This document shows, in pieces, positions 40,865 through 52,244 of a DNA stretch of 64,000 nt. Numbering within the stretch: the first letter of the stretch is position 1; each line of letters starts with the position of its first letter. The stretch is from Nemertoderma westbladi (lineage: Eukaryota > Xenacoelomorpha > Nemertodermatida > Nemertodermatidae): contig JAUCBJ010000486.1 of NCBI GenBank assembly GCA_032718475.1, positions 1-64,000 of the forward strand, in the 5' to 3' direction. Below the pieces are notes generated by a model that had not been told where the DNA came from, searched no databases, and saw only the letters and a list, made by a program, of their open reading frames with translations. The position numbers and the translations under genes are program-made.

Positions 40865-42348
40865 TGTTACCGTTATTCCCGACACCATGGGGGAAAACGC
40901 CGATGCTGGAGGCGGAACTTTTCAGACCACGGAATCCTGGCCAGTCACCGGATATTGGTAGTGGAGAAGGAATACGTTCTTAAATGCAAGATTGCGGTTG
41001 AGAAAAGTTTCATTGGTTGGATATAATCTTTAATGTAACTTCCCTACAGTTGAACCTTGATTGAGAATAAGTTGGGCTTCCCCAAACCAATATACACCAA
41101 ATATTCACAATAATATAACACGACAATATAAATCCCTACAGTACATTATTTAATTACCCACTGTTCGCTCAGATTTTAACCTAACTAATGTTCCCCAATT
41201 TTCCCTCGGTCCTAGTCTCGGTACCGTAGTGTCGGTGTCGGTCGACCCTGTTGCGTGTCCGTCCCACCCTTCCCGAACCCCGAAGGGATCGGTCATCAGG
41301 AAAGCGGTACGGCTTGGCTAAGGGTCGGTCCAGTCGGTAGACCCGGTTGCGTGTCCGTCCCACCCTTCCCGAACCCCGAAGGGATCGGTCATCAGGAAAG
41401 CAGTACAGCTTGGCTAGGGGTCTGTCATGTCGGTGGACCCGTTTGCGTGTCCGTCCCACCCTTCCCAAACCCCGAAGGGATCGGTCATCAGGAAAGTGGT
41501 ACGGCTTGGCTAGGGGTCCGTCGGTTCATCGCAGGGACCCAACCACCTAGGCTTTCCGAGTCCTTATTCAGGCTCGTAGTCGCTTCGGCAGCCGAGAAGC
41601 TGCTCCGAACAGTCGGTAGGCCAGTAGAGTCCAGTCCTTTGTCTTTCGACCCCGTTGCGTGTCCTCCCACCCTTCCCGAACCCCGAAGGGATCGGTCATC
41701 AGGAAAGCGGTACGGCTTGGCAAGGGGTCTGTCAGCCCGTTGTGAGCCCCAACGGTTGGTGGTTTTCCGAGTCCTTATTCAGGCTCGTACTAACGCCGGT
41801 CGTGGGACCCACTCCAGGAAGGCAGTCCTCGTCGAACCCTTCCTCCATTAGTCGGTCGACCCGTTCGTGTGTCCGTCCCACCCTTCCCGAACCCCGAAGG
41901 GATCGGTCATCAGGAAAGCGGTACGGCTTGGCTAGGGGTCTGTCGTCGGTTCCCGTCACAAATCCCTGACACAAGCAGCAGACTTTCCGAGTCCTTATTC
42001 AGGCTCGTAATAACTGCTGTTGGCCAGGGACCGCTAAGGGCAGTCCTTGTCCTTTAGACCTAACGAGTTACCAAATCCACCTCTACAGGCAGCAGGAAGC
42101 TGGCTAGGCCTAATAGTAATCAGGCAAACCTGAATACTGCTTAACTTTGCCTCCCACCCCTGGCCCTTAAATACATGAAATGAGTCCCGTAGTAAGTCGC
42201 CCCAATATTCGCCCATAAATCGCCCCCAGTCCATTGAATGTGCCCAAATCCCATGTTCCCGCACCCAGTAGTGATATCGGAATATTCATTTAAAATAAAT
42301 CCAAAAAATATTCAACTCGCGTTAAGAAGAGTTGAAATACCGCGAACA
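40865..42348 (-). repeat. 5' LTR of the outer BEL/Pao element (1484 bp)
   Basis: It is about 106 bp longer than its partner because its internal array has an additional repeat unit (five copies of GGGATCGGTCATCAGGAAA against four). Otherwise it aligns end to end, with scattered substitutions. The plus-strand 198-codon ORF here arises from the array. Confidence 0.92.
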
Positions 42349-42353
42349 TAATC
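42349..42353. repeat. Target-site duplication TAATC, right
   Basis: Matches 17520-17524. Confidence 0.9.
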
Positions 42354-43218
42354 ACAATGAATGTTACACTTTAATTCTACTTATTTGTATTTTGGGGCAG
42401 TAAGCATTACAAAATGCTTTAAATTCGAACTATTGCCACACCTACCGGCAACCCGTAATGACGCTAATTCGTACTATTCGAAAATTCAAAAAATCGTTCG
42501 CTTTTCTTGCGATAAAGGCTCATGCATTTTCGGCTGTTTTGGCTCCGTAAGAGTGAACTCTGTCCAGTGCAACAAAAAACACTCTTAGACTGGAACAGTC
42601 TATATCAATCTACTTAGAAACAATTCCGGTACCACAAAAGTGTATTTCATATTATAGAAGTTGGTACAAATGAGGCTGATGGAGTTGGATCAGATTTCGA
42701 GAGTCAAGGATTCGATTTTGGTGAATGTACAATAAACCAAAAAAATTAAATATGGCTAATTTTAAATTCTGATATATAGACGTGTTCTTATTTCAATCTC
42801 TGTATAGTAAAATTGATAATTTTAAATGTGGAAGGGTTTACTATGGAAGATCACCCATGGTGGTGAACAGGCATTCCTTGGCTTAACGAGCCTAAAAGGA
42901 TTCTCCCATTCATAATTTTAAATTTGTTATTTAACATTTTTAATTTTAGAAATATTTCTAAACAAGTTTAAAAAATTTAGATATCACAATTTTTATTTAT
43001 AAATTTCACTAACATATTTAGAAAAAAAAACCCTGGCATTACAGTTTTATTTTTGGTAGTAATCAGCTGTATTTGCGTCGATTTTCCCCTGGAGAGGGAT
43101 TTGCGTCTGAAGACCAGCCCCCCCCCCCCCCCCCCCCCTATCTGCTTTCGACGCAATCAAAAGTCATCCCTCTCCAGTTGGAAATTGATGAGGGTTAGGT
43201 GGAGTCACACAACAAAAT
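42354..43218. other. Intergenic stretch right of the outer element
   Basis: No gene was recognised. A 75-codon frame at 42361-42588 has no relatives I know. The end carries a dispersed repeat (GCGTCGA and CCCCTGGAGAGGGAT, 43075-43100), shared with 60520-60545, and a C21 run at 43118-43138. Confidence 0.5.
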
Positions 43219-44250
43219 GATTCAATAGAATCAGGTCTCACGTAGAGAAACTGCTGTGTAAGAGCCAAAACGGATTTCGATCAAATAGATCAACAATAGC
43301 TCAGATACTTGCGCTACGGAGACTGATTGAGGGAATTAAGTCAAAGAATCTCCCCGCAGTCCTGACTTTTGTGTACTTTAAGAAAGCATTCGGCCCCATC
43401 CATAGAGGTAAAATGCTGGAAATCGTAAGAGCTTATGGAATGCCAGAAGTAATTGTAGCTGGTATTGGATTGTTATATTGTGACACAGAAGCGCAGGTAC
43501 TCTCACCAGAAGGTGAAACTGAGTTCTTCCCAATCCTGACTGGCGTACTTCAAGGTGACACATTGGCGCCAATACTATTCATAATTGTAATGGATTACGC
43601 AATGAGGACGGCCACAAAGGGTGAAGATCTAGGATGCACACTATAAGAACGCAGAAGTAAGTAGATATCCGGCAACTACAGTCACAGACACTGACTTTGC
43701 GGATGACATCGCCCTAATATCTAATACGCGAGCAGATGAACAGCTTCTTTTAATGTTAATGGAAACTTGACAACAATCGATATCGATAATAATCAACTAA
43801 GGAAGGTCGACGACTTCCAGTACCTAGGATCATGGATAGAGAGAAGAGCAAAGGCATGGGTAGCTCTATCAAAAATGGATACCATCTGGAAATCAGATCT
43901 CTCTACGGGGGTGAGACCTGGACACTGAGGAAATCACTTGAACACCGAATTGATGGTTGCTACACAAGACTACTAATGGCAGCCCTAAACATTAGCTGGA
44001 GACCACACATGACAAACGCCGAGCTCTATGGTACTATACCACCTGTATCAACCACCCTCCGTGAACGCAGATTAAGATTCAGTGGGCACTGCTGAAGAAG
44101 TATAGACTAGGTCATACCAGATCTACTTTTCTGGCAACCAACACATGGAAAGTGTCTAGTGTCTACGTGTCTATAACATTGCGACATAACAAATTGCGAC
44201 AACTACAGTATGGAAGCCTGGAAGGATCTCATTACCACTGTACAAGTTCG
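43219..44250 (+). pseudogene. Non-LTR retrotransposon RT fragment (LINE), decayed
   Basis: Shifting frames give QNGFRSNRST, LTFVYFKKAFGPIHR (motif A, where the catalytic Asp is replaced: YFKKAF rather than DFKKAF), EVLQGDTLAP-type GVLQGDTLAPILF (motif B), and DFADDIAL (motif C, FADD) near 43700. The tail follows: YGGETWTLRKSLEHRIDGCY and TTLRERRLRFSGHC. At least two frameshifts and several small deletions show it is dead. The 5' half is missing. Its tail matches 6085-6500 and 62600-62992. Confidence 0.85.
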
Positions 44251-44969
44251 CTCAACCTAGTAGAGTAGTAGTAGGGTTAGGTGACTTTTGTTTATTGTTT
44301 TGTTTCGAATAACGTGCGCCTTTCCATTCATTGATAATTTAGCATTGAGACGATATATTAATTCGCCCAGCTGGGATTTGTGTAAAGTTTTCCCCCAGTC
44401 TCAGATAGGGAGAAATTTTGATTGCGTGGAAAGTACCGTTGGAATAATTAGGAAGGTATTTTTTAATTGTAAGGTATATTATTCTGTAGTATTATATTAA
44501 CTATTTATATCACGTTGATAAAAGTAGCACTTTATAGAAAAACAGTATTTACTCTTTGAGCGCAGCGAGGCAAGTAAAGTAGACGAGTAGGCCCTACTGT
44601 AAGGTAATTTTACAGTTTTATCAGTGTGATATACTGCACTGCACTGCACTACACTGCACTGTATGTAATTTTATTCAAAAAATTAAATATTTCTTTCCGA
44701 CTTTACGGTGAGGCATTGTTTAATACAACGTACCGTAACATCCGTACCCTACCGTGCGTACAGTGTTTATCGCAAATACTGATGTTTGATATGCTGATAG
44801 CTACCGGTACTAACAACAGCACATATATGAATGTGAAACTAAAATTTGACAATAGGCTGTTGTACCGGTACCTACGGTAGGCCTACTGTTGTACAGTACC
44901 GGTACGGTACCTTGGTTCACTAATGTAATTAGTGTGAGCGGACATAACAGTTAAACTTTTTTGACGCTG
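44251..44969. other. Intergenic stretch
   Basis: No gene. It holds a copy of the dispersed TTTATTGTTTTG repeat (44288-44330), a GAGCGCAGCGAGGCAAGTAA phrase (44558-44577) related to the 45997 duplication, a small CACTGCACTG run (44635-44662), and TACCGGTAC palindromes near 44870-44910. Confidence 0.45.
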
Positions 44970-45190
44970 TGGGGCGAGCCACGAAGTGAGTGAGCCTTAG
45001 CGTAGTGGTACCATTAATCAACCTGTCGTTCTGTCGTTCTGTCGTTCTGTCGTTCTGTCGTTCTGTCGTGTTCAATTTTAAACGTTAATAACTCGGCCAA
45101 TCTTTGATGAAATCTATCCAAACTTGGTACACATGTTGTTTGGCAAAAGTTTAGAAATTTTCCAAGTAGAATTTCCGTGTGGCCTTCGAG
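44970..45190 (+). repeat. Dispersed GGGGCGAGCCACGAAG repeat with (CTGTCGTT)n
   Basis: It begins GGGGCGAGCCACGAAGTGAG. It includes an 8-bp microsatellite CTGTCGTT about six times (45023-45069), then AACGTTAATAACTCGGCCAA and CAAACTTGGTACACATGTTG. Related copies are at 54818-55005, 55318-55400 and 47570-47720 (partial), and inverted at 61110-61256. Confidence 0.75.
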
Positions 45191-45996
45191 AAGCTAAGAT
45201 AATAGCAGTTAATTAGTTAATTAAGTTGATTGCGGTGAAAACGCCATTTTCAACCTGCCTTTTAAAGGAAATTAATTGTTTTACAGTATAAGATTTAAAT
45301 AATTATACTTAAAAATTATACAGATATAATCCCCATACGCCATTCTATTATAGTTTTTAATTAGTTTAAGTGATTTGCTTTAATAAATGTGTCTTTAATT
45401 GATCTAAACGTAATTAAACCGCACAATTATTGAGTACAAATTTAATCCTTCCCATTATTGGTCAAGTCTCTGCTGGTGTGGAGCTAGCTGCTGGGAGTTG
45501 TGGCTGTAGACTAACCTGAGAGGAATTGTAATAGAGGCAACCAGTATTGCTATTCCAGCCCAATCACTGAATTGTGTTTATTATAGGCTGGACGGGCCGC
45601 ATAACCGTTCGACTATTACTACTATTGCTATCTCAGTTAAATGACAGATATATTAACATAAATACAATCCATGTCATGGCTGTTGTAGGCTTCTGAAATA
45701 GTTTATTCCACAATGTATATGTCTGGTTATTTTTTAATTGAATTTTTGCAAAGTAGTAAAATTAATGTTCTTAAAAATAATATTATTATTTTATATGTAA
45801 CCTAGGAAATTAGCTACATTTTTTCGCTGCAGCTTTAAGAGTGTACATTGATTTAATATTATTTCAATACCCATATTACTACATCGGCATAAGATGCGTT
45901 GGCGTTGTATTACACATCTCCACATATCACACATCTCCACATAGATGTATCAACAGTTACTCGCACAGTTTCGAAACTTCGCATAGTTATAACTGT
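45191..45996. other. AT-rich intergenic stretch
   Basis: Nothing recognisable beyond A/T-rich single-copy-looking DNA. Confidence 0.4.
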
Positions 45997-46290
45997 ATAA
46001 AGATCGTCAGTCTGCGTTTAGGAAAAATATTTTATGACAAAACAGGACAAGCGACGAGCGCAACGAGGCATATAATGAAGACGAGTACTGCGTTGACTAA
46101 ATTATTATATAAACCACCTGGCTTCACATATTGATCGCATCCCTAGTTATTATTATTATAAAGATCGTCCTAGCTTGCGTTTAAGAAATATATTTAAATA
46201 CAAAACAGGACGAACGCAAAGAGGCTTATAATGAAAACGAGTACTGCGTTTATTATATTCCTATAAACCACCTGGCTTTGCATATTTAAC
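45997..46290 (+). repeat. 161-bp direct duplication with CAACGAGGC phrase
   Basis: Copies start ATAAAGATCGTC at 45997 and 46158 and share CAAAACAGGAC, AACGAGGC or AAAGAGGC, ACGAGTACTGCGTT and ACCACCTGGCTT. Inverted relatives occur near 60585-60670 and 61018-61075, so it belongs to a dispersed family. Confidence 0.7.
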
Positions 46291-48223
46291 GTGCGATTGG
46301 AAATAAGTTCGTGCTACCCTTCCGTGGGTGGTAGATGTCGCGGTTATGTATTGGTGGTTGGGAAGGGTGGGGGGGGGGGGGGGGGGAGATTAAAAGGGGT
46401 GAACACGTACTGTCCACCTTTCTTTGATTGATTGGTGGTGTGGGTAAATTTCTCAAAACCTGATTTTGTGATACAGTCGCTGCATTTTAATTTGTATATA
46501 ATAACTAGGCCTCGTGCTGCGCGAAGTCCCCACGAACGTGTTGAAACTGAAAGAGGAAAGATTTTGTTTCATTTTTTTTAATAAAAAGAGTATTTCTATA
46601 TGTATTATATTAATCTTGTTGCATGTGGTAATTTCACCTTCCATGCTATTTTTTACAGTTAAAATAACGTAAAGTAAAATATTACTAAAAAAATACACCA
46701 AAAATTACGAATTTCAGGAATACAGAAAACAACTTAACAACACAACCAGCACGTAAAGTTGCCTCATAATACTTACTGTAGTAGGGCTACAACAACTGCG
46801 TGATGCAAACATGTTTTTTACGGTAAGATGCTGCTTTAAATTAATTATTACTAAGTTTGGAAGCCAATAAAACTTTATCTCCTCAAGGAATGGAGGGAAA
46901 AAATGTATATACCAGGCCGTACTTCTATGACATCCACGATATTCCATTTCTTGTGGCATACAACAGTTATTCGGGTCCTATAGTTGAAGAAGCTAAGAGG
47001 AATAGAATAATAACAATTACTACCCAGTTGTTGATAAACACATTTTTTCTCACCATCAACATTCGTAAATGCAGACAGTTGTTGTTTTGCTTGCTTATTC
47101 CTCAGCTAAATACTAACGTCTGCCTTTCGGCTACTATATTTAAATTATCGGCGTTCTCATGACGCAAACACGATTTTGGTTAGACAGAATTCACAGACAG
47201 TAGCTTATAAATCAGTGTTTCATAATTTCACTTTTCGGTCGAAATTCTACTGGAATTTTATATATTTTTATGACGAATTTTTACTTTTTTCATTTATCTT
47301 TATTAATATTAAGTGTTTTATAGCGTTTATTTCTGTCTTATAACCTGTACATATGACTAATTCGTTTATTGTTTTGGTTAGATTCAGCCCTTCTGTAACC
47401 TGTGTTTTTGGTGAAAACCTGGTATTCTTCACATGGGGGTAACTACAAAGTGAAACATAACGGCAGAAAGTCCGGTATTCTTCACATGGGCCCAAAAACT
47501 TGCGATTCAGGTTCGTTTTCCGGAATAATGTGGGGAGAGCCACACAGTCAGGGCGAGCCATCATAGCGCACAATTATAATTAGTAAATAGGGCAAATTTA
47601 ATGTCCGTCTGTCTGTCCGTCTGTAATGAAAAATTCACTCGTAAATAACTTTTGAAGATTTTATCCATTTTCAACCAAATTTTGTATGGGCATACTAGAG
47701 AAAAAGTTCCAATATTTCTGAAAGTTACGGGACCTCTCGAACTTTTGACTCCAAATCAAATCGAACTTGCTCAAGTTCGCGTGCTGCGCGCCGCCCCTCG
47801 AATGCGTTGTTAGTAATGTGTTATTAACAGGGTGGCTTTGTTTTCTACTCTGCATTTTCCTTTTGTCCTTTACAGGCAGACAGCTAGATCAAACTCGTGG
47901 AATACAATATGGTCATGTGACGACCTAATAGTAGGCCTAAAGATCTACACTACATCCTAAATCGATGTTAAAACCATTAATAAATAATTAGAGTAAAAAC
48001 ATTTAACGCAATGGAGTGAATTTCTTTACAATAACTAATATAATATTTATACTGCCAATAATTAATTATTATGATTTAATATAAGTTGGTAAGTTACGAT
48101 TGCGACGTCGTGCCACGGCTAATAAAGCAACGATTATAGCGGGATTGGAAAAATTATGTATTTGGGGTAGAAAAACAATACAATAACAGCTACTTTATAT
48201 TATTAGTATAACTAGGCCTTCGT
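46291..48223. other. Intergenic stretch, no gene seen
   Basis: It contains a G18 run (46369-46386), a copy of the TTTATTGTTTTGGTT repeat (47361-47402) and a partial GTCTGTCTGTCC repeat (47600-47625). ORFs of up to 101 codons are not recognisable. Confidence 0.4.
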
Positions 48224-48380
48224 GGAAAAAATGAATTCGCCACCAGCGGGGATCGAACCTCGATAAACGTTTAGGTATGCTAACCACTACACCACGGAGG
48301 CTCCTGCATCTTTCCGATTGATTTGCTATAGATGGTAACCTACCTTACGGTTGCTAGCTGGTGGCGAATTCATTTTTTCC
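48224..48380. mobile_element. tRNA-like insert flanked by a perfect 24-bp inverted repeat
   Basis: The arms 48224-48247 and 48357-48380 are exact inverted copies (inner end GCCACCAGC / GCTGGTGGC). Between them, on the minus strand, is a tRNA-like body with a D-arm-like GTGTAGTGGTTAGCAT and a B box GGTTCGATCC, but no proper anticodon stem. Each arm read outward ends in a T6 run, a possible Pol III stop. A functional tRNA is ruled out; a tRNA-derived SINE or foldback is likely. Confidence 0.65.
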
Positions 48381-48656
48381 GCTCCATTTGCTATAGAGTT
48401 GGATCACCCTAAGTCCTGTTTAAATTACTTAGCATCGAAGTGGAAAGGTTTCCAAGTAATTTAGTAAAATCCATTCAAACACTCAAAAGTTATTGCAACT
48501 TTAGTGTCTGCAAGTCGAACTCCAAAACGGAACTCAATATCCAATATTGGTTTATGTTGTTAAGCGGCTCTCTAGTTACGTAATAAATATTCGAGAACAC
48601 TATAAATTATTTAACATTGAGATTAGTTGATTGAAAATTGTATCCAAAAAATAGCC

Positions 48657-49093
48657 TTAGGCCCCACCCCCCTCACACGAAGCAACTTGTTTCTGAAACT
48701 TGTTGCTGGACCCCCTCACACACAGAAACTTGTTGCTGGACCCCCTCACACACAGACACTTGTTGCTGCAACTTGTTTCCGAAACTTGTTTCTGTGTGTG
48801 AGGAGTCCAGCAACAAGTTGCTGCAAATTGTTTCCGAAACTTATTTCTGTGTGTGAGGGGGTCCAGCAACTTTTTTAAAAACCTTTTTTACATCCAATTT
48901 TTATATTAGAGCTAATATTCGATAAATTGAGGTGAGTTCTGCAATCAATGTTTCTGTAAACAAGTGTGCAGAAGGAGCAAGTTCGCAGCAACAAGTTTCT
49001 GTGTGTGAGGGGGTCCAGCAACAAGTTTATGTGTGTGAGGGGGTCCAGCATCATGTTTCAGAAACAAGTTGCCCCGTGTGAGGGGGGCCTTAA
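48657..49093. mobile_element. 437-bp foldback element with AGGCCCCCCTCACAC ends
   Basis: The ends are inverted copies (GGCCCCACCCCCCTCACAC against GTGTGAGGGGGGCC, then AACTTGTTTCTGAAAC against GTTTCAGAAACAAGTT). The inside holds further direct and inverted copies of CAACTTGTTTC and TGTGTGAGGGGGTCCAGCA. It is bordered by TTA on both sides. It looks like a non-autonomous DNA transposon (MITE). Superfamily not assigned. ORFs on both strands inside come from the repeats. Confidence 0.75.
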
Positions 49094-50447
49094 ATAGGTA
49101 TAAGAAGTAGAGAAAATAATAAGCGAAGATTAATTACTATATTATAAATTAGTTATTAAAAATGATTTAAATCGAAAATGACCTATTTTATTACAATTTT
49201 GTCCGAAACCAAAACATACTAAACAGAGAAATGCTTCCACTGCTTTGTTTGCATATTGTTTTAATACAGATGATCTTACTATAATATGCACAGTTTATCA
49301 AAGTTATCGCAGGACAATCAAATATCATTTATTATTCACCTCAATTATTAATGACATATAATATTTCATAAAAGAAATTATTGGTAATTCATCATAAAAA
49401 TTCTGGGGAATGAGATTTCACCACTCCACTGTTTCACCAGAAACTTTATAGTAAAAAACTGGAGGATTTAAATTTCCGCATCGCTAGTTTAATCTTTGTA
49501 ACATTCAATATTTTCAGCTATTTTCCTCCCCTAAAAAGGAACAAACGATCTCTGAAAGGAATGATGGGACATAATTTCTAAATTATTTAATAATAGTAAC
49601 TATATAAGATAAATACTAAAGATGAGAGGTCTAAAGTTACAAACAGTGATACGCATTGGGAGACAAAACAAATATAACCGGATGGAAAAACTATACCCGA
49701 CATCGGAAAAACAAGTAAAAAATACCAGAGCAGACACACATACCGTAATACCCACAAACACAACCAGGAAAACAAACACAACAGGATAAACCAAAATGTC
49801 AGCAAATTCATAAAACAAAACCGCACTAAAGTATAAGTAAACCCTATACTTACTAGGCCTACTGCAACTAAACACTATAATACACATCTCACCATTTGCG
49901 GAATACTTTAAAACACCAGAAACTCAGAAAGTAATGTTAATACATTTACATTGTTAAATAAAATTACGAACATTTTATACGTGGCACTATTTTGAATAAT
50001 TGGGTTTTGAAAAAGTACCGGTACACTACAAAAGCGAAATTACTAAACAAATTAATAATAATTGTTATTGTTAATGTTTATTGCCACTCAATATATGTGG
50101 CGGTAAAATTCTGAAACGCGATTTGTGAAGCTATACACCACATTATTTCTCACAGCTGAAATATTAGGAAGATAAACTGATAAAAGTTAAAATGGGAAAC
50201 TTTTATAAATTGTCGGCATAATTTAAATTCATTTCTGATGCGTTAACTTTGGGAAAGAACATCGCTAATCGTACCAGAGCAGAGGCTACGTGGCATGGAG
50301 CCTCTAAGGGGAACATAAAGTCATATTTACATAATTTATTATTAAATGTTGTTTATTGTTTCTGAAATATCAACAGAAACAACAAGTATTTATTGGAGTG
50401 AGTACAAAACAAAGACCCAAAGAGTAAAGACCTGTGCAAAACACGTG
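49094..50447. other. AT-rich intergenic stretch
   Basis: No gene. The segment 49628-49710 (ACAAACAGTGATACGCA then GGAGACAAAACAAAT) resembles 52100-52190 and may be another dispersed repeat. A Cys/Phe-rich minus-strand frame here is a translation of A-rich DNA. Confidence 0.4.
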
Positions 50448-50530
50448 TTAACTTTCTTTTATTGTTTTGGTTTCCCCAACACGCATCTGTAACCTGCTCC
50501 TTTACTAACCTGCTCCTTTAAATGGCAATG
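50448..50530 (+). repeat. Second long copy of the TTTATTGTTTTGGTT repeat
   Basis: Pairs with 4105-4190 over about 85 bp (TTAACTTTC(G/T)TTTATTG, CCTGCTCCTTT, TTTAAATGGCAATG). Confidence 0.75.
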
Positions 50531-50950
50531 AGAACTAACGCTCTTTGGGACCTAACGCGACTTTACCTCTTTGTTTTGTACAGGTATTGAATCTTTCGGT
50601 CTTTGTTTTGTACTCACCCAGTATTATTGTATGAAGGAGCAGCATCTGTTACATTAACAGATTAACAACATTATATTAATATTAATAACTCGGCAAATAA
50701 TATTGTGCATCTAGAAATATTAAATTATATGCTAAATAATGACAAGAAGGAATTATGTGCCAAAAAAATAATAAATTATTACGTAAAACACAAAAATTAT
50801 CGCTGACGCTGATTAATGAAATACGTTCATCTAGAAACAGCTATATATTTTATTTATATTATAGCCTAATATTAATTAGCTACGTGTAGTAGTGAAACAC
50901 ATTCTTCTACTGCTTCGCGGGAGGTTTACATTTGTTGCAACTTAAATACT

Positions 50951-51788
50951 CCCACCATGTCCCAGAATATAGTGTCGTTATTCAGGTACTTGCCCCTGCC
51001 ACCCCAAGAAATTTTTCTAGAAATCATAATTAGATTGCCTTTAATTTTAAATCGAGTCAGTTTCACCTCCCTCCTCCTTGCTGGGTGAGCCAGAATTTTT
51101 ATTTTTGCTTTCAATCTTTAGCTACAAGCGTTTAAAAAAGGTGTATCCGCCAATATTACACCAGTTGCTGGCCGTGCAAGGATTCCAAATATGTAAAATA
51201 TTTGAATTTAGTTGGGAAATAGATGAGATATTGGCATTCGAATTTTGCATGTATTTATATACTTCCGCTGCATGCCATTTATTCTATATAACAAATGCAA
51301 AATGTTCTAGAACATTTTACTTATGATGTATGGATAACCCTATACTAGATTATTATACAGGCATTGCATTGTTGCCCAGCTACTTATGAGATACACAAAA
51401 TGTTCTAGAACATGGTGTATTTATTAAATAGAATAAATGGCCTGCAGGGGAAGCAAATACATGCAACTTTGGAATGCCCATAACTCGGCAATTTCCCAAC
51501 CAAATTCAAATATTTTTACATATTTGGAATCCTTGCATGGGCAGCTTTTCACTAGAAAAATCACTATACGACTGGTATGATATAATGGAGACACTTTTAG
51601 CTTTTACTTGTAGCTACAAATTGAAAGCAAAAATAAAAATTCTGGTTCACCCAGCAAGGAGGAGGGAGGTGAAACTATCTCTGTTTCAAATTTCATGCAA
51701 TCTCATTAAAATTAGTGGAAAAATTTTTTGGGGGGGGGGGGTGGGTACCTGAATAACTTTCCCACTATATTCCAGGACATGGTGTATT
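50951..51788. repeat. Long inverted repeat, ~370-390-bp arms, ~75-bp spacer
   Basis: The left arm 50951-51319 and right arm about 51395-51788 match as reverse complements along their length. Shared blocks include TTTCACCTCCCTCCTCCTTG, GCAAGGATTCCAAATATGTA, AATATAGTG and TGTTCTAGAACAT, with small indels. The right arm carries a G12 run. Transcribed, it would fold into a long imperfect hairpin. It may be a palindromic MITE or an inverted duplication. Confidence 0.88.
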
Positions 51789-52031
51789 TTGTGTACATAT
51801 GTATGATTTATAGAAATACGCCATGTTCAATAAATTTTGAAACCGTAACAGTTCCGCCCGTTGTAACATTGTAAAAATAGGGTACCTAACCAAAATAGCT
51901 AACAAAAATAATACAAATCAACAAAACCGAAATCAGGTAGGCCTATTCGCTATTCCACAATATTACATTACAATGTTACAGATAGCCAAACTCTATAGCC
52001 ACATAATTATTTAATCAAACTTTCCCAGTTT

Positions 52032-52037
52032 TATTTC
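52032..52037 (-). terminator. Candidate poly(A) signal for CAB39
   Basis: AATAAA on the minus strand about 210 bp past the stop codon. It is the first clear hexamer noticed downstream; assignment by position only. Confidence 0.35.
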
Positions 52038-52244
52038 TTTCAATTAATTTGAGTATTTTTTAAATTTAATTTCTGTATTTTTGGAATGAAATTAAGTGAC
52101 TTTAAACTACAAACAGTGAGACACACTCTATAGGCGGACAGATTCAACCGGACGCGGACAGACATACAAGTCGGACAAACAGGAACCGGACAAAAGGAAT
52201 CGGAAAAGCGACTGCGAGAAACTACCCAACAACAAAGAGGTTAT

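Larger units (their letters stand above)
17525..42348 (-). mobile_element. Outer BEL/Pao LTR retrotransposon, interrupted by a second element
   Basis: Two LTRs starting TG and ending CA (17525-18902 and 40865-42348), flanked by TAATC, enclose minus-strand gag, protease, RT, RNase H and integrase in the BEL/Pao order, with an extra ORF before the 3' LTR. The element is split at 23931/38117 by the inner element. Without that insertion it would be about 10.6 kb. Several frameshifts and a nonsense codon break gag and pol, and the LTRs differ at a few dozen positions by eye, so it is older than the inner insertion and not autonomous now. Confidence 0.93.

Noticed and set aside
48238-48303. Functional tRNA gene
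   Set aside because: Box-like motifs are present, but there is no proper anticodon or acceptor stem.
49587-49887. Cys/Phe/Val-rich minus-strand ORFs resembling a membrane protein
   Set aside because: They translate A/C-rich low-complexity DNA, which gives hydrophobic codons on the opposite strand.
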